A DNA stretch of 64,000 bases. It comes from Nocardioides plantarum (GTDB taxonomy: Bacteria > Actinomycetota > Actinomycetes > Propionibacteriales > Nocardioidaceae). Every line of letters begins with the position of its first letter. Position 1 is the stretch's first letter. Position numbers and translations under genes: made by a program. The notes below the pieces were generated by a model, which did no database searches, was not told the DNA's origin, and was given only the letters and a program-made list of their open reading frames with translations. Below are positions 9,644 through 18,749 of this stretch, piece after piece. The stretch lies in assembly GCF_006346395.1 (NCBI RefSeq), contig NZ_VDMS01000002.1, forward strand, positions 186,001-250,000, read 5' to 3'.

Positions 9644-9709
9644 GGACTGCCTCCCTTGTCTCAGCAGACCGTATCAGCGAGATCCGTCGGCGCCACCCTT
9701 TCGGCCGTT

Positions 9710-11449
9710 TCACCTCGCCCGTGTCCGGCGGACGACCGCGAGCCAGCCGCCGACGACCAGGCACCCGACGTACGCCGCCCACGCGGCGCCCATCGCGACG
9801 TACCACCCGGTGCGTCGGTCGACCGGGGCCGGGTCGGCCAGCTCGACCACGACCAGGTCGCCGTCGAGGAGCCGTCGACCGGCCACCTCGGGCGCGGGGC
9901 CGGCTGCGGTCGTGTCGGTCACCACGACGCCCACCCCGAGCGCGGCGAGCGCCGCCGCGCGAGCCTTCGGAGTCGCCCGGTCGAGGGCGGCGCGCACCTG
10001 CGTCACGCGCGGGTCCTCCCCCGGCAGCGTCACGCCGGCGACGACGAGCTCGTCGCTGGCGACGTAGTCGCGCGGCAGGTAGCGCCAGACCGGGTCGAGC
10101 ACCTTGCGGTCCGCGTTCCAGGACGGTCGGCGGTAGCTCGACAGGGGCAGGCTCACCAGGTCACCGCCCGCGGTCGCCTCCCGCGCCAGGGTGGTGCGTG
10201 CCGCGACGTAGGAGTCGGGGTAGTCGACGGCGCCGATGCTGCCGCCCGCCCCCAGCAGGGCACCGGGGAGCAGGACCGCCGGCAGCACGACCAGGACCGG
10301 GGTGAAGACCCGGCGCGAGCCGGGGTCCGGGGCGATCAGCCGGACCCCCGGCTCCAGGCCGTGGGCCACGAGCGACACGAGCAGGGGGCCGCAGAGCACC
10401 AGGCTCCGCGCGCCGTCGCGGAACAGCCCGGCGCCCGGGACCGTGCTGAACAGCCACCCGGCGGCATCCGGGGCGAGCCAGGTCGCGACCGCCAGCAGGT
10501 AGCCGGTCCCCCACAGCGCCAGCAGCGCGACCGCCTCGCGCCGCTCGGTGCGCTGCCACCAGCGCCGTGCCCCGGCGGCCGCCAGGGCGAGGAGCACCAC
10601 GGTGGCGATCCAGCCCAGCAGCCCCGCCCGGGAGTCGGGCACCACCTCGGAGTTCCAGATCCCGCCCAGGGTCAGCGCCGCCACCGGGGCCGGGATGCTG
10701 CCCTCCCCGGACAGGGCGAAGGCCTGCGCCCCGGCCCCGGCCGTCGTCGCGTTGCCGGCGTGCAGCAGTCCGGCCACGAACCAGGGGGCGTTGGCCGCCA
10801 CGGCCAGGGCCACCACCGCCAGCGCCTGCGCCGGTCGTCGGGTCACCCCGGCCAGCACCAGCGCCAGCCCGGCCGCCACCCCGGCGCTGGCGCTCAGCGA
10901 GGCCAGCGGCAGCAGCAGGCACAGGGCCAGCGGGGCCCGGCCGCTGCGCACCCAGGTGCGTGCGGACACGATGATCCAAGGCAGGGCGGCGTACCCGATC
11001 AGCACGGGCCAGTGCCCGATGTGCAGCCGCTCGAGCACCAGCGGGTTCCACTGGAAGACCGTGACGGCCAGCAGCCGTCCCGACAGCGGCAGGTCACGGA
11101 GCAGGCGCGCGGCTCCCGTGCCGGCACCGACCAGGGCGCCGAGGAGCACCAGCTTCTGCAGCAGCTCGCCCGGCACCACCTCGTCGAGCAGCGCCACCAC
11201 GGCGTCGCTGGGGACCGCGCGCGGCAGGCTGCTGCCGACCCCCAGGAAGTCGGCGCGCAAGGCCAGGTCGGGCACCCACACCATGTCGTAGGTGAGCACG
11301 AACCCTCGGGCCAGCGCCGGCCCGAGCATCAGCACCGCGAGGACGACCGACCAGAGGATCACCCACCCGTCGACCCGGGCGCTCTCCCGCAGGTGTCTGA
11401 CCACGAGCGCGATCCAACCACGGGTTGCCAGCCCGGGCTGGTGCGACAT
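9710..11449 (-). CDS. Large polytopic membrane protein, GT-C-like (Rv0226c-like)
   Basis: A 579-aa integral membrane protein with roughly 12-13 hydrophobic helices and a C-terminal extracytoplasmic region before a final helix (about 550-572). The first outer loop contains LTYDMVWVPDLALRADF, with acidic residues where GT-C enzymes place catalytic carboxylates. This suggests a polyprenyl-phosphate-sugar-dependent glycosyltransferase or a related scaffold. Length and context resemble mycobacterial Rv0226c. ATG 11449 (MSHQPG) is chosen because the frame upstream runs antisense to the flippase gene. It is divergent from the flippase gene with only 15 bp between starts. The family is inferred. Confidence 0.75.
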   Translation of the reverse strand: MSHQPGLATRGWIALVVRHLRESARVDGWVILWSVVLAVLMLGPALARGFVLTYDMVWVPDLALRADFLGVGSSLPRAVPSDAVVALLDEVVPGELLQKLVLLGALVGAGTGAARLLRDLPLSGRLLAVTVFQWNPLVLERLHIGHWPVLIGYAALPWIIVSARTWVRSGRAPLALCLLLPLASLSASAGVAAGLALVLAGVTRRPAQALAVVALAVAANAPWFVAGLLHAGNATTAGAGAQAFALSGEGSIPAPVAALTLGGIWNSEVVPDSRAGLLGWIATVVLLALAAAGARRWWQRTERREAVALLALWGTGYLLAVATWLAPDAAGWLFSTVPGAGLFRDGARSLVLCGPLLVSLVAHGLEPGVRLIAPDPGSRRVFTPVLVVLPAVLLPGALLGAGGSIGAVDYPDSYVAARTTLAREATAGGDLVSLPLSSYRRPSWNADRKVLDPVWRYLPRDYVASDELVVAGVTLPGEDPRVTQVRAALDRATPKARAAALAALGVGVVVTDTTAAGPAPEVAGRRLLDGDLVVVELADPAPVDRRTGWYVAMGAAWAAYVGCLVVGGWLAVVRRTRAR

Positions 11450-11452
11450 GGC

Positions 11453-11458
11453 TAAGGT
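11453..11458 (+). promoter_or_regulatory. -10 element for leaderless flippase mRNA
   Basis: TAAGGT is a TAnnnT hexamer followed by six bases and then the GTG start at 11465. This is the same geometry as the minus-strand element at 8263-8268 and suggests a leaderless transcript. Confidence 0.4.
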
Positions 11459-11464
11459 CCGTCC

Positions 11465-12700
11465 GTGGCAACGACGGCGCAGGACGCGAGCAGCACCGGG
11501 CTGCGCGGCAGCGGTGGCCTGGCGATCGCGATGCTGGTCACCAACGTCGCCACCTACGGATTCCAGGTCGTCTCGGCGCGGCTGCTCGGCCCCGTCGAGT
11601 ACGGCGCGGTGGCCGGCCTGATGGCCTTCCTGCTCGTCCTGTCGGTGCTGCAGCTGGGCACCCAGGCGACCGCGGCCCGGCGGATCGCTGCGGACGCCGG
11701 TCACGTCGCCGTCGTCGAGCGCTCCGTCCTGCGGTTGTCGTACCTGGTCGGTGCCGCGCTGACCCTCGTCGTGCTCGCCGCGAGCCCGGCGGTGGTCCAC
11801 CTGCTGCGGCTCGACAGCCCCTGGCCGGCGATCCTGGTCGCCCTGTCGGTTGCTCCCCTCACCATCATGGGCGGGCAGGCCGGGGTGCTGCAGGGCGAGC
11901 GACGCTGGCGCGCACTGGGCCTGGTCTACCTCGCGATGGGCGTCGCGCGGCTGGTCGTCGGCTGCCTGTGCATCGTGGTCAGCCCCACCGAGACCGGTGC
12001 CATGGTCGGGGTCTTCCTCGGTCTCCTCGCCCCGGTCGCCGTCGGGTGGCTCGCCCTGCGCCGCCCCCGCGCCCCGGTCGACGACGGCATCGAGGTCCCG
12101 ACCCGTCCGATCCTCGCCGAGATCGGCACCAGCTCGGTGGTGCTGCTGGCGTTCTTCGTGCTGTCCAACCTCGACATCCTCCTCGCCCGACGCACCCTCG
12201 ACGAGCACACGGCGGGCCTGTACGCCGGCGGCCTCATCGTCGCCAAGGCGGTGCTCTTCCTGCCTCAGTTCGTGGTGATCGTGCTGTTCCCCTCGATGTC
12301 CGACCACGCCTCACGCCGCTCCGCCCTCGTGCGCGGGCTGCTCGTGCTGGCCGGCACCGGCGTGGCGTGCACCCTGGGCGCCTACCTGCTGAGCCCGATC
12401 GCCCTGGTGTTCGTCGGCGGCGAGGAGTACGCCGAGGTCGAGGACCGGCTGTGGCTCTTCGCGCTCGTCGGCATCCTGCTGGCGACCCTCCAGCTGCTGG
12501 TCTACTCGGCGCTGGGACGCCAGAGCCACCGCTCGACGTACCTGATCTGGGTGGGCGTCGTGGCGATCGTCGGGGCCGGCCTGCTCGCCGGGAGCCTCAC
12601 CGGTCTCGCCCTGGCGGTCGCCGGGGTCGACGTCGTCCTGGTCGTCGTGCTGACGGTGCTGGCGCTGCGCGACGTCAACCGCGCCGAGGCCGCGGTCTGA
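11465..12700 (+). CDS. Wzx-like polysaccharide flippase (MOP superfamily)
   Basis: A 411-aa membrane protein with about 12 helices. The N-terminal segment GGLAIAMLVTNVATYGFQVVSARLLGPVEYGAVAGLMA is the hallmark start of the oligosaccharide flippase/Polysacc_synt family. It probably translocates a lipid-linked glycan across the membrane, complementing the cytoplasmic GT4 and the outward-facing GT-C-like enzymes beside it. The GTG start at 11465 sits six bases after a TAAGGT -10-like hexamer and has no ribosome site. It converges with the next GT-C-like gene. The family is firm; the cargo is unknown. Confidence 0.87.
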   Translation: MATTAQDASSTGLRGSGGLAIAMLVTNVATYGFQVVSARLLGPVEYGAVAGLMAFLLVLSVLQLGTQATAARRIAADAGHVAVVERSVLRLSYLVGAALTLVVLAASPAVVHLLRLDSPWPAILVALSVAPLTIMGGQAGVLQGERRWRALGLVYLAMGVARLVVGCLCIVVSPTETGAMVGVFLGLLAPVAVGWLALRRPRAPVDDGIEVPTRPILAEIGTSSVVLLAFFVLSNLDILLARRTLDEHTAGLYAGGLIVAKAVLFLPQFVVIVLFPSMSDHASRRSALVRGLLVLAGTGVACTLGAYLLSPIALVFVGGEEYAEVEDRLWLFALVGILLATLQLLVYSALGRQSHRSTYLIWVGVVAIVGAGLLAGSLTGLALAVAGVDVVLVVVLTVLALRDVNRAEAAV

Positions 12701-12727
12701 GGCCCAGCCTCGGGCTCGGACTCGGAC

Positions 12728-14548
12728 TCAGCCCCGCGGCACCGGGAAGCCGACCTGGACCGAGACCACGCAGACGGTGCCGGCGGCCTCCTCGTCGTCG
12801 TCCTGGTTGAGAGTCATCCGCAGCGAGTCGAGGGTCCCGCCGACCACCATGTCGACGACGTTGAGGTCCTTGCGCAGCGGCACCATCTGCTCGACGCCAC
12901 CGGCGGCGACCGTCATCGTGCCCTCGGCGGCGGTGTAGTAGCCGATGCGGGCGACCATCCGGTCGCCGGTGATCGGCTGGTCCAGGTCGACGGTGGCCCC
13001 GCTCCGGGTGACCGGGTGCACGCACTCCTTGTCGTCGGAGGGCTCGTCGGCGACCGGCGCCAGCAGGTCGATGGGGCGCAGGTCGCCCTGGGCGTCGACC
13101 ATCCGCATGGCGTAGCTCGGCAGGTCGAAGACCGGGCTCTCGGGCGCGATGCCGACCATCGTCGACACACGCGCGTCGTCGCCGAACCAGCCGATCATGA
13201 CGTCGTCGGGAGTCGGACCGTCGTAGACGACCACGTCGGGCTGGGCCCGCAGACCCGCCCGCAGGGTCTCGACGTAGCGCCGGTCGGCCCCGTTGTAGGA
13301 GTACGACGCGACCGAGGCCGTCGTGACGGCCGCGGAGGTGAGGTAGACGGCCGCGACCCCGCACGCGACGACCGCGGCCGGGACCCGCCTCGACCAGCGG
13401 CGCCGGCCGGGGACGGTCTCGGGTCGTGGCGCCGCGAGCACCGCGCGGACGACCAGGGCCAGGGCGAGCGGCAGGACGGGGACGATGTCGGCGGCGTAGC
13501 GCGGGATCAGGCCGAAGACCGAGCCCATCGACGTACGGCCGGCGAACAGCACGGCGACGTCGACCAGGGAGTAGCCGAGCAGCAGGAGCCAGCCCCACGC
13601 GGCCGCCGGCGCCAGACGCAGCGACCAGAGCACCGCCGCGACGACGACCAGCCAGGCGACGACCACGGCGTAGCCCGGCGGCACCAGCAGGGAGTCGCCC
13701 AGCACGGCGGGGTCCCAGGGTCCGCCCACGAAGCCTGGCACGGCGTTGCGGCCCACGAAGTTGCCGACCAGCTCGGCGGCGCCTCCGGTGGAGCCCGCCG
13801 ACGTGGCCTGGATCGGGGCGAGGGACCGGTGCAGCAGGACGTAGCCCACGAGCAGCACCGCCATCGGCGCCCACAGCGGCAGGAGCCGCGACCGCAGGGC
13901 GTCGAGGATCGCCCGGGGCCCGCGCACCGGTGACCACGCGCAGGCGATGAGTCCCAGCACGATCGGGAACATCGCCGCCCGCTCCTGGAAGAGCAGCCCC
14001 ACCACGGTCGCGGCGAGCACCACGGGCAGTGCCCACCGACGAGCCTCCTGCAGGTGCACGAGGAGCGCCCAGACGGCGACCAGCAGGCAGATGCTGATCG
14101 GCAGGAACTGGATCGCGACGGCCCACCACTGGGTCGGCCACAGGGCCAGGGGGCAGGTGAGACCCGCGGCGAGGAGGGGCACGCGCGCCCACGAGCCGGG
14201 CAGCATCCGGCTGAGCACGAGCCACAGGAGCACGGCCGCCACGGCCTGCATGACCAGGACCTCGACCACCACGACGCCCCAGTCGAGCGGTGCGTAGTGG
14301 GCGTGGGCCCAGGCGAACAGGAAGCCACCGGGGAAGAAGTGCCCCGAGTAGTCCTGGGTCAGCATCGACACGCTCAGCGGCTCGGCACCGCGGCGCAGCA
14401 TCAGGAAGTCGTCCTGGGTGAAGAAGCCGCGATCGAGCAGGATGCCGCGCCAGGCGCCCTGGACGACGATGAGCACGACGGCGACCAGGCCGGCCCAGGA
14501 CCGCCACGGCCCGGCGAGGGTCTTCCACGTCGACGGTGACTCAGGCAT
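12728..14548 (-). CDS. Polytopic membrane glycosyltransferase-like protein (GT-C-like)
   Basis: A 606-aa protein with about 10-11 helices in the first 420 residues and a C-terminal extracytoplasmic domain of about 180 residues. The first outer loop reads DRGFFTQDDFLMLRRG. A paired Asp at this place is typical of GT-C enzymes that use polyprenyl-phosphate sugars. The ATG at 14548 (MPESPSTWK) overlaps the stop of the AftD-like gene by 8 bp (ATGCCTGA), so the two are translationally coupled and probably modify the same glycan. No specific Pfam family is recognised by eye; GT activity is inferred from topology, motif and partner. Confidence 0.72.
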   Translation of the reverse strand: MPESPSTWKTLAGPWRSWAGLVAVVLIVVQGAWRGILLDRGFFTQDDFLMLRRGAEPLSVSMLTQDYSGHFFPGGFLFAWAHAHYAPLDWGVVVVEVLVMQAVAAVLLWLVLSRMLPGSWARVPLLAAGLTCPLALWPTQWWAVAIQFLPISICLLVAVWALLVHLQEARRWALPVVLAATVVGLLFQERAAMFPIVLGLIACAWSPVRGPRAILDALRSRLLPLWAPMAVLLVGYVLLHRSLAPIQATSAGSTGGAAELVGNFVGRNAVPGFVGGPWDPAVLGDSLLVPPGYAVVVAWLVVVAAVLWSLRLAPAAAWGWLLLLGYSLVDVAVLFAGRTSMGSVFGLIPRYAADIVPVLPLALALVVRAVLAAPRPETVPGRRRWSRRVPAAVVACGVAAVYLTSAAVTTASVASYSYNGADRRYVETLRAGLRAQPDVVVYDGPTPDDVMIGWFGDDARVSTMVGIAPESPVFDLPSYAMRMVDAQGDLRPIDLLAPVADEPSDDKECVHPVTRSGATVDLDQPITGDRMVARIGYYTAAEGTMTVAAGGVEQMVPLRKDLNVVDMVVGGTLDSLRMTLNQDDDEEAAGTVCVVSVQVGFPVPRG

Positions 14549-17500
14549 CGATCGGCTCCTGCTCGGCTGCGGTGGCGCGGGAGCCGCCACCGATGGTCAG
14601 TGCGGTGGCGAACAGGCCCATGCCCACCCCGGCCAGGGCGTCGCACGCCACGGGGGGAAGCCCGTCGGTGCCGAACGCCACCAGGCCCGCGGCGACCCCC
14701 GCCGCGGCGATCAGGACCGCACCGAGCGCGGGCGGGTCGACCAGGCGGCGCGACCCGAGGACCCCGGCCAGGAAGCCGACGGCGAGGGCGGGCCCACCGA
14801 CGGCCAGGGCGACCACCACGGCCACCGCGCTCCAGCGGGGTCGCCACCGGGGGACGACGCGTGCGGGGTCGGGCCACGACACGACCCGGGTGCGTTCGCG
14901 GCGCGTGGCCACGATCGCGCCGGCCAGCAGCAGGAGGGCGAGCACCCCGCCGAGGGCGAGCGCCAGCTGGTACCAGCGGTTGGGGCCGTAGGTCAGGGTG
15001 ACCCGGCCCCCGGCGCCCTCGGGCAGCACGTAGCCCTGCTTCCACCCGTCGACCCGGATGGCCTCGAGCCGCTTGCCGTCGAGCTCGGCGACCCACCCGT
15101 CGTTGACGTTCTCGGGCACCAGCAGGAGCGACCTCTCCCCCGGACCGACGTCGACGCTGCGCGCGTTGGAGGTCCAGCTCTCGACCTCGACCGTACGCCG
15201 GGTCGGTGCCGCATCGGTCCTGTCGGCTGCAGCGGCGCCGTCCGGGCGCAGGGTGAGCTCGCTGGGGGCGAACTGGTCGGTGGAGCTGATCTTGACCTCG
15301 TGGGTGCCGGCGCCGATCCGGATCGGCCCGTCGCAGGACTTCAACGGCATGGGGGTCCCGTCGATCACCTGCCCGAGCGTGCCGGTCACCGCCGTGGGAT
15401 ACGTCCGCCCGTCGATCTCGAGCTCGGGTCCCAGGCCGCAGATCGCCCCGGTGGGCAGGTCGCGATCGAGCCGGTAGCGCAGGTCGTCGAGACCGTCGAC
15501 CCCGAGCTCGGCGACCCCGATGGGGGCATCGGTGCCCGCAGGCGGCGGGTCGAACTGGATGCGGAGCTGGCGGGTCCTGATCGGGTCGAACTCGGCGCGG
15601 CCGGTGACGTCGAAGTCGACCCGGCGTCGGGTCGACCCCGACGAGATCCAGGCGCCGGTCGGGGCGACCGCGGTGCCCCGCGGCGCGGTCACGCTCAGCG
15701 CGTCGATCGTGCGGCGCGACCCCCAGCGCAGGGACAGCGTCGGCTCCGGATCGCCGGCCGCAGCAGCCCAGAACGTGGCCGGGTCGTCGTCGTAGGCCAT
15801 CTGCGGGCCGACGCCCGGCTCGCTGAGGTAGGTGGTCGAGGCCCGCACCCGGGTCCGGTCACGCAGCGGCTCCATCAGCCGCTGTCCGGCGGCCGTCGCC
15901 CGTGCCACGACCGTGCCCTCGAAGTCCCACGACCCGGCCTGGTGCACGGTGACCTCCCGCACCATCCCGGACTCCTCCTCGGAGGGCCGAGCGTTGGCCA
16001 GCAGGCCGCAGCTGGTGCCGAGCCCGCTGTCGACGCAGCCGCGCCGGTGGGGTCGCGCGCGCAGCACGAAGGTGGTGCCGGCGCCGGCGCCGACGTCGGG
16101 GACGACCAGCCGGCGCTCGACCTCGAGCCCGGGGAAGGAGATGTCGCGTACGGCGACGACCCCCTCGGCGCCGGCGGTCCTGGTCACCTCGACCCGGACC
16201 GAGTCGTAGGCGCCGGTCAGCGGGATCTGCACGGTGCCCACGTCGGGATCGACGGCGCGGGTGACCACCTCGTCGCCCGCGGTCACCTTGACCTCGCGCA
16301 CGGGCACCCCGGTGACGCCGTCGACGCCGAGGGTGAGCGTGACGCTCGGGTAGGACACCTGCTTGCCGAAGCGGACCTCCACCCACTGCCCGACGGGATC
16401 GGTCAGCGGCGAGGACTGCCAGTAGGTCGAGTCGAGACCGTCGATCGCGGCGTACGGGCCGAGCTCGGGCCGCACCGGGCCGAAGGTGTCGAAGTAGCCC
16501 CCCGAGGACGAGGCGACCACGGAGGCGATGCCCCGATAGCTCGCCACGACCCGCTGGCTGGCCTCGGGCCCCGGGTAGTCGTTGGCGCTGCGCGCCGACC
16601 GGAAGCTCTCGCCCTTCGTCATGACCTGGCCGACGGCGTCCTCGAGCCGGCCGAAGGCCCGCTCGCGCTTGCGGTAGCCGTCGCCCACGACGTCGGGCAC
16701 CGTGGGCTTCCAGTTCTTCTCGCCCTCCATCACGACCGGGGTGTCGGGGCCCAGCGCCCCCGCCTCCATCGCGGTGATCACGTCCTCCGGCCCACCGGCC
16801 AGGGTCTCGACGTCGGACATCGCGACCGCCTCGACCTGCGGCACGTCACGATCGACCTTCAGGATCGTGATCATCGCCTGCTGACCGAAGCCCGATCGGC
16901 CGAAGGACGCGACCTCGCTCAGGCCGGGGCTGCGCTGGAGCGCGAGGTCGACGCGGGCCGGGTCGGGGGCGCCGCTGGCGTAGAGGTCGAGGTCGCGGCG
17001 GACCACGACGTACTCGACGCCGGCCCGGGCGAGCACGTCGGCCAGGACCGGTGAGCCCTGCCCGTCGGAGATCCGTTCCTGGATCGCGTCGAGGAACCGG
17101 ATCGTGCTCCCGGGGGTGAGCGGGACCTGGCTGCGCGTGGCCCACGGGGTCGTCGCGAGCCCCTGCATGGGCTCGTCGATCGTCCAGCCCCACCACTGCT
17201 GACCGAACCCGGACCCCGGCAGGACCAGGGCGGACCCGGTGCCGTCGACGTCGGCGAGGTAGTCGGTGGCCTCCTGCCAGGCGTCGGGGACCTCGGTCCA
17301 TCCGGGCTTGCGCAGGTCGCTGCTCCACAGTGGCTGGGCCGCCACCAGCAGCAGCACGACGACGCCCGAGGCCGCCAGGGTCCGCAGGCCGGAGCGGCTG
17401 ACCCCGGCTGCGACCTTGGGGAACAGCCGGGTGGCCGCGTGGGCGAGGCCGAGCGCCAGGGGCAGGCGCAGCAACGGGTCGACCTTGTGGACGTTGCGCA

Positions 17501-18608
17501 GCATCGAGAACGGGCCGTCGAGCAGGAACTGGAACTGATCGTGCAGCGGGGAGGCCAGGACTCCCCCGCGCGAGACGGTCAGGCACACCGCACCGACCAG
17601 CAGGCTCGAGATCAGCGGGGCGCGCAGCGGCAGGTCGCGCCGGGTGAGGCCGTAGAACCCCAGGGCCGCGACCACCGCGGTCACGATAATGAGCAGGGGC
17701 GCGGTCGCGAGCGTGTAGGCCCCGGGCCACCACGGCTGCCCGCCGACGTAGACGAACGAGAGCCAGTGGTCGGCGCCGCGCGTCACGTTGGTCCAGCCGA
17801 GCGGTTGGACGACGGCGGTCGAGGTCTCGATGTAGTCGAGGAACGGCGGGCTGAACCGGCCGAGCACCAGCAGCGGCAGCATCCACCAGGCGCACGCGAC
17901 GGCGGTCGCACCGGCCCACCAGCGGGCCAGTCGGGCGCCGCCCGGCCGGCGTACGGTGGACAGGACGACGAACAGCGGGAGCGGCAGCGCGGCGAGGTTC
18001 TCGACGGCGTTGACGCCGCCCAGGCAGAGGACGGCGACACCGGACCACAGGGCGCCGGCGCGCGGGCCGATCCGGCCCTGCTGGGCGAGCACGATCGGGA
18101 GCACCACCCACGGCAGCACCGCGGTGGGCAGCACCTCCGCGCTGAGCACCCCGGCGAGCCCGAGGAGCCGGGGCGCGACCGCGAACGCGAGCCCGCCGAA
18201 CCAGGCGGCCCAGGGCGAGGCCTCGGGGCTCATCGCCCGGTAGAGACGACGGCACCCCTCGAACGCCACGACGAGCAGCAGCCCGCTCCACAGCCGCTGG
18301 ACGACCCAGTCGGGCAGACCGACGACCTCGCCCAGGAGGAAGAAGCCGCCCTGCGGGAACAGGTAGCCGTAGGCCTGGTTCTGCAGCTCGCCGAACGAGG
18401 AGTTCTGGTTCCACAGAGACAGGCTGCGCTCCAGGAAACGGCCAGGGTCGGCCGTGAGGTCGAACTTGGTGTCGAACGTCGTCGTGCCCAGGCGCTGCAG
18501 GAACGACATCGCCAGGAACCAGAACCAGGTCAGCGGCACGGCCCACCACGCGAGCCCGCGATCGCGTAGCCCACCCAGCTCCAGGCGTCCTGGACGCGCG
18601 ATCTTGAT
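14541..18608 (-). CDS. AftD-like alpha-(1->3)-arabinofuranosyltransferase domain protein (DUF3367)
   Basis: About 1355 aa. The N-terminal GT-C domain has ~11 helices and the loop TTTFDTKFDLTADPGRFLERSL, whose Asp is the expected catalytic carboxylate. SSFGELQNQAYGYLFPQGGFFLLGE is the signature AftD segment. The extracytoplasmic part contains two discoidin (F5/8 C)-like beta-domains, and membrane helices close the C-terminus. In mycobacteria AftD adds arabinofuranose to arabinogalactan and lipoarabinomannan. No usual start codon lies where homologues begin. A strong ribosome site (GAGGGGAG) is followed six bases later by ATC at 18608, taken here as the start. The nearest GTG (18539) would cut into the first hydrophobic stretch and lacks a ribosome site. 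Confidence 0.85.
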   Translation of the reverse strand: MKIARPGRLELGGLRDRGLAWWAVPLTWFWFLAMSFLQRLGTTTFDTKFDLTADPGRFLERSLSLWNQNSSFGELQNQAYGYLFPQGGFFLLGEVVGLPDWVVQRLWSGLLLVVAFEGCRRLYRAMSPEASPWAAWFGGLAFAVAPRLLGLAGVLSAEVLPTAVLPWVVLPIVLAQQGRIGPRAGALWSGVAVLCLGGVNAVENLAALPLPLFVVLSTVRRPGGARLARWWAGATAVACAWWMLPLLVLGRFSPPFLDYIETSTAVVQPLGWTNVTRGADHWLSFVYVGGQPWWPGAYTLATAPLLIIVTAVVAALGFYGLTRRDLPLRAPLISSLLVGAVCLTVSRGGVLASPLHDQFQFLLDGPFSMLRNVHKVDPLLRLPLALGLAHAATRLFPKVAAGVSRSGLRTLAASGVVVLLLVAAQPLWSSDLRKPGWTEVPDAWQEATDYLADVDGTGSALVLPGSGFGQQWWGWTIDEPMQGLATTPWATRSQVPLTPGSTIRFLDAIQERISDGQGSPVLADVLARAGVEYVVVRRDLDLYASGAPDPARVDLALQRSPGLSEVASFGRSGFGQQAMITILKVDRDVPQVEAVAMSDVETLAGGPEDVITAMEAGALGPDTPVVMEGEKNWKPTVPDVVGDGYRKRERAFGRLEDAVGQVMTKGESFRSARSANDYPGPEASQRVVASYRGIASVVASSSGGYFDTFGPVRPELGPYAAIDGLDSTYWQSSPLTDPVGQWVEVRFGKQVSYPSVTLTLGVDGVTGVPVREVKVTAGDEVVTRAVDPDVGTVQIPLTGAYDSVRVEVTRTAGAEGVVAVRDISFPGLEVERRLVVPDVGAGAGTTFVLRARPHRRGCVDSGLGTSCGLLANARPSEEESGMVREVTVHQAGSWDFEGTVVARATAAGQRLMEPLRDRTRVRASTTYLSEPGVGPQMAYDDDPATFWAAAAGDPEPTLSLRWGSRRTIDALSVTAPRGTAVAPTGAWISSGSTRRRVDFDVTGRAEFDPIRTRQLRIQFDPPPAGTDAPIGVAELGVDGLDDLRYRLDRDLPTGAICGLGPELEIDGRTYPTAVTGTLGQVIDGTPMPLKSCDGPIRIGAGTHEVKISSTDQFAPSELTLRPDGAAAADRTDAAPTRRTVEVESWTSNARSVDVGPGERSLLLVPENVNDGWVAELDGKRLEAIRVDGWKQGYVLPEGAGGRVTLTYGPNRWYQLALALGGVLALLLLAGAIVATRRERTRVVSWPDPARVVPRWRPRWSAVAVVVALAVGGPALAVGFLAGVLGSRRLVDPPALGAVLIAAAGVAAGLVAFGTDGLPPVACDALAGVGMGLFATALTIGGGSRATAAEQEPIDA

Positions 18609-18638
18609 CGTGGACTCCCCTCGTGCTGTCGGTTCGAA

Positions 18639-18655
18639 GTAACCGCCAGGTAACC
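18639..18655. promoter_or_regulatory. Direct repeat GTAACC-N5-GTAACC, OmpR-type (MtrA-like) site
   Basis: On the plus strand GTAACC (18639-18644) is repeated exactly 11 bases later (18650-18655). An 11-bp period of direct hexamers is the layout of OmpR-family response-regulator sites and resembles reported MtrA boxes. It lies in the AftD leader, just downstream of a TAGGAT -10-like hexamer (18667-18672, minus strand). Confidence 0.45.
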
Positions 18656-18749
18656 TGCCCGCTGTGATCCTAAGGCGTCGTCTCCACGACGGACCCGCAC
18701 CTCGACCCGAGCCGTGCACCAGCACCGCGACCGCTGCGGCGGACGTCCG

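Noticed and set aside
18714..18749. Start of the methyltransferase at GTG 18714
   Set aside because: The added 12 residues (MHQHRDRCGGRP) are not family-like; GTG 18750 gives the normal N-terminus. The earlier start is not excluded.
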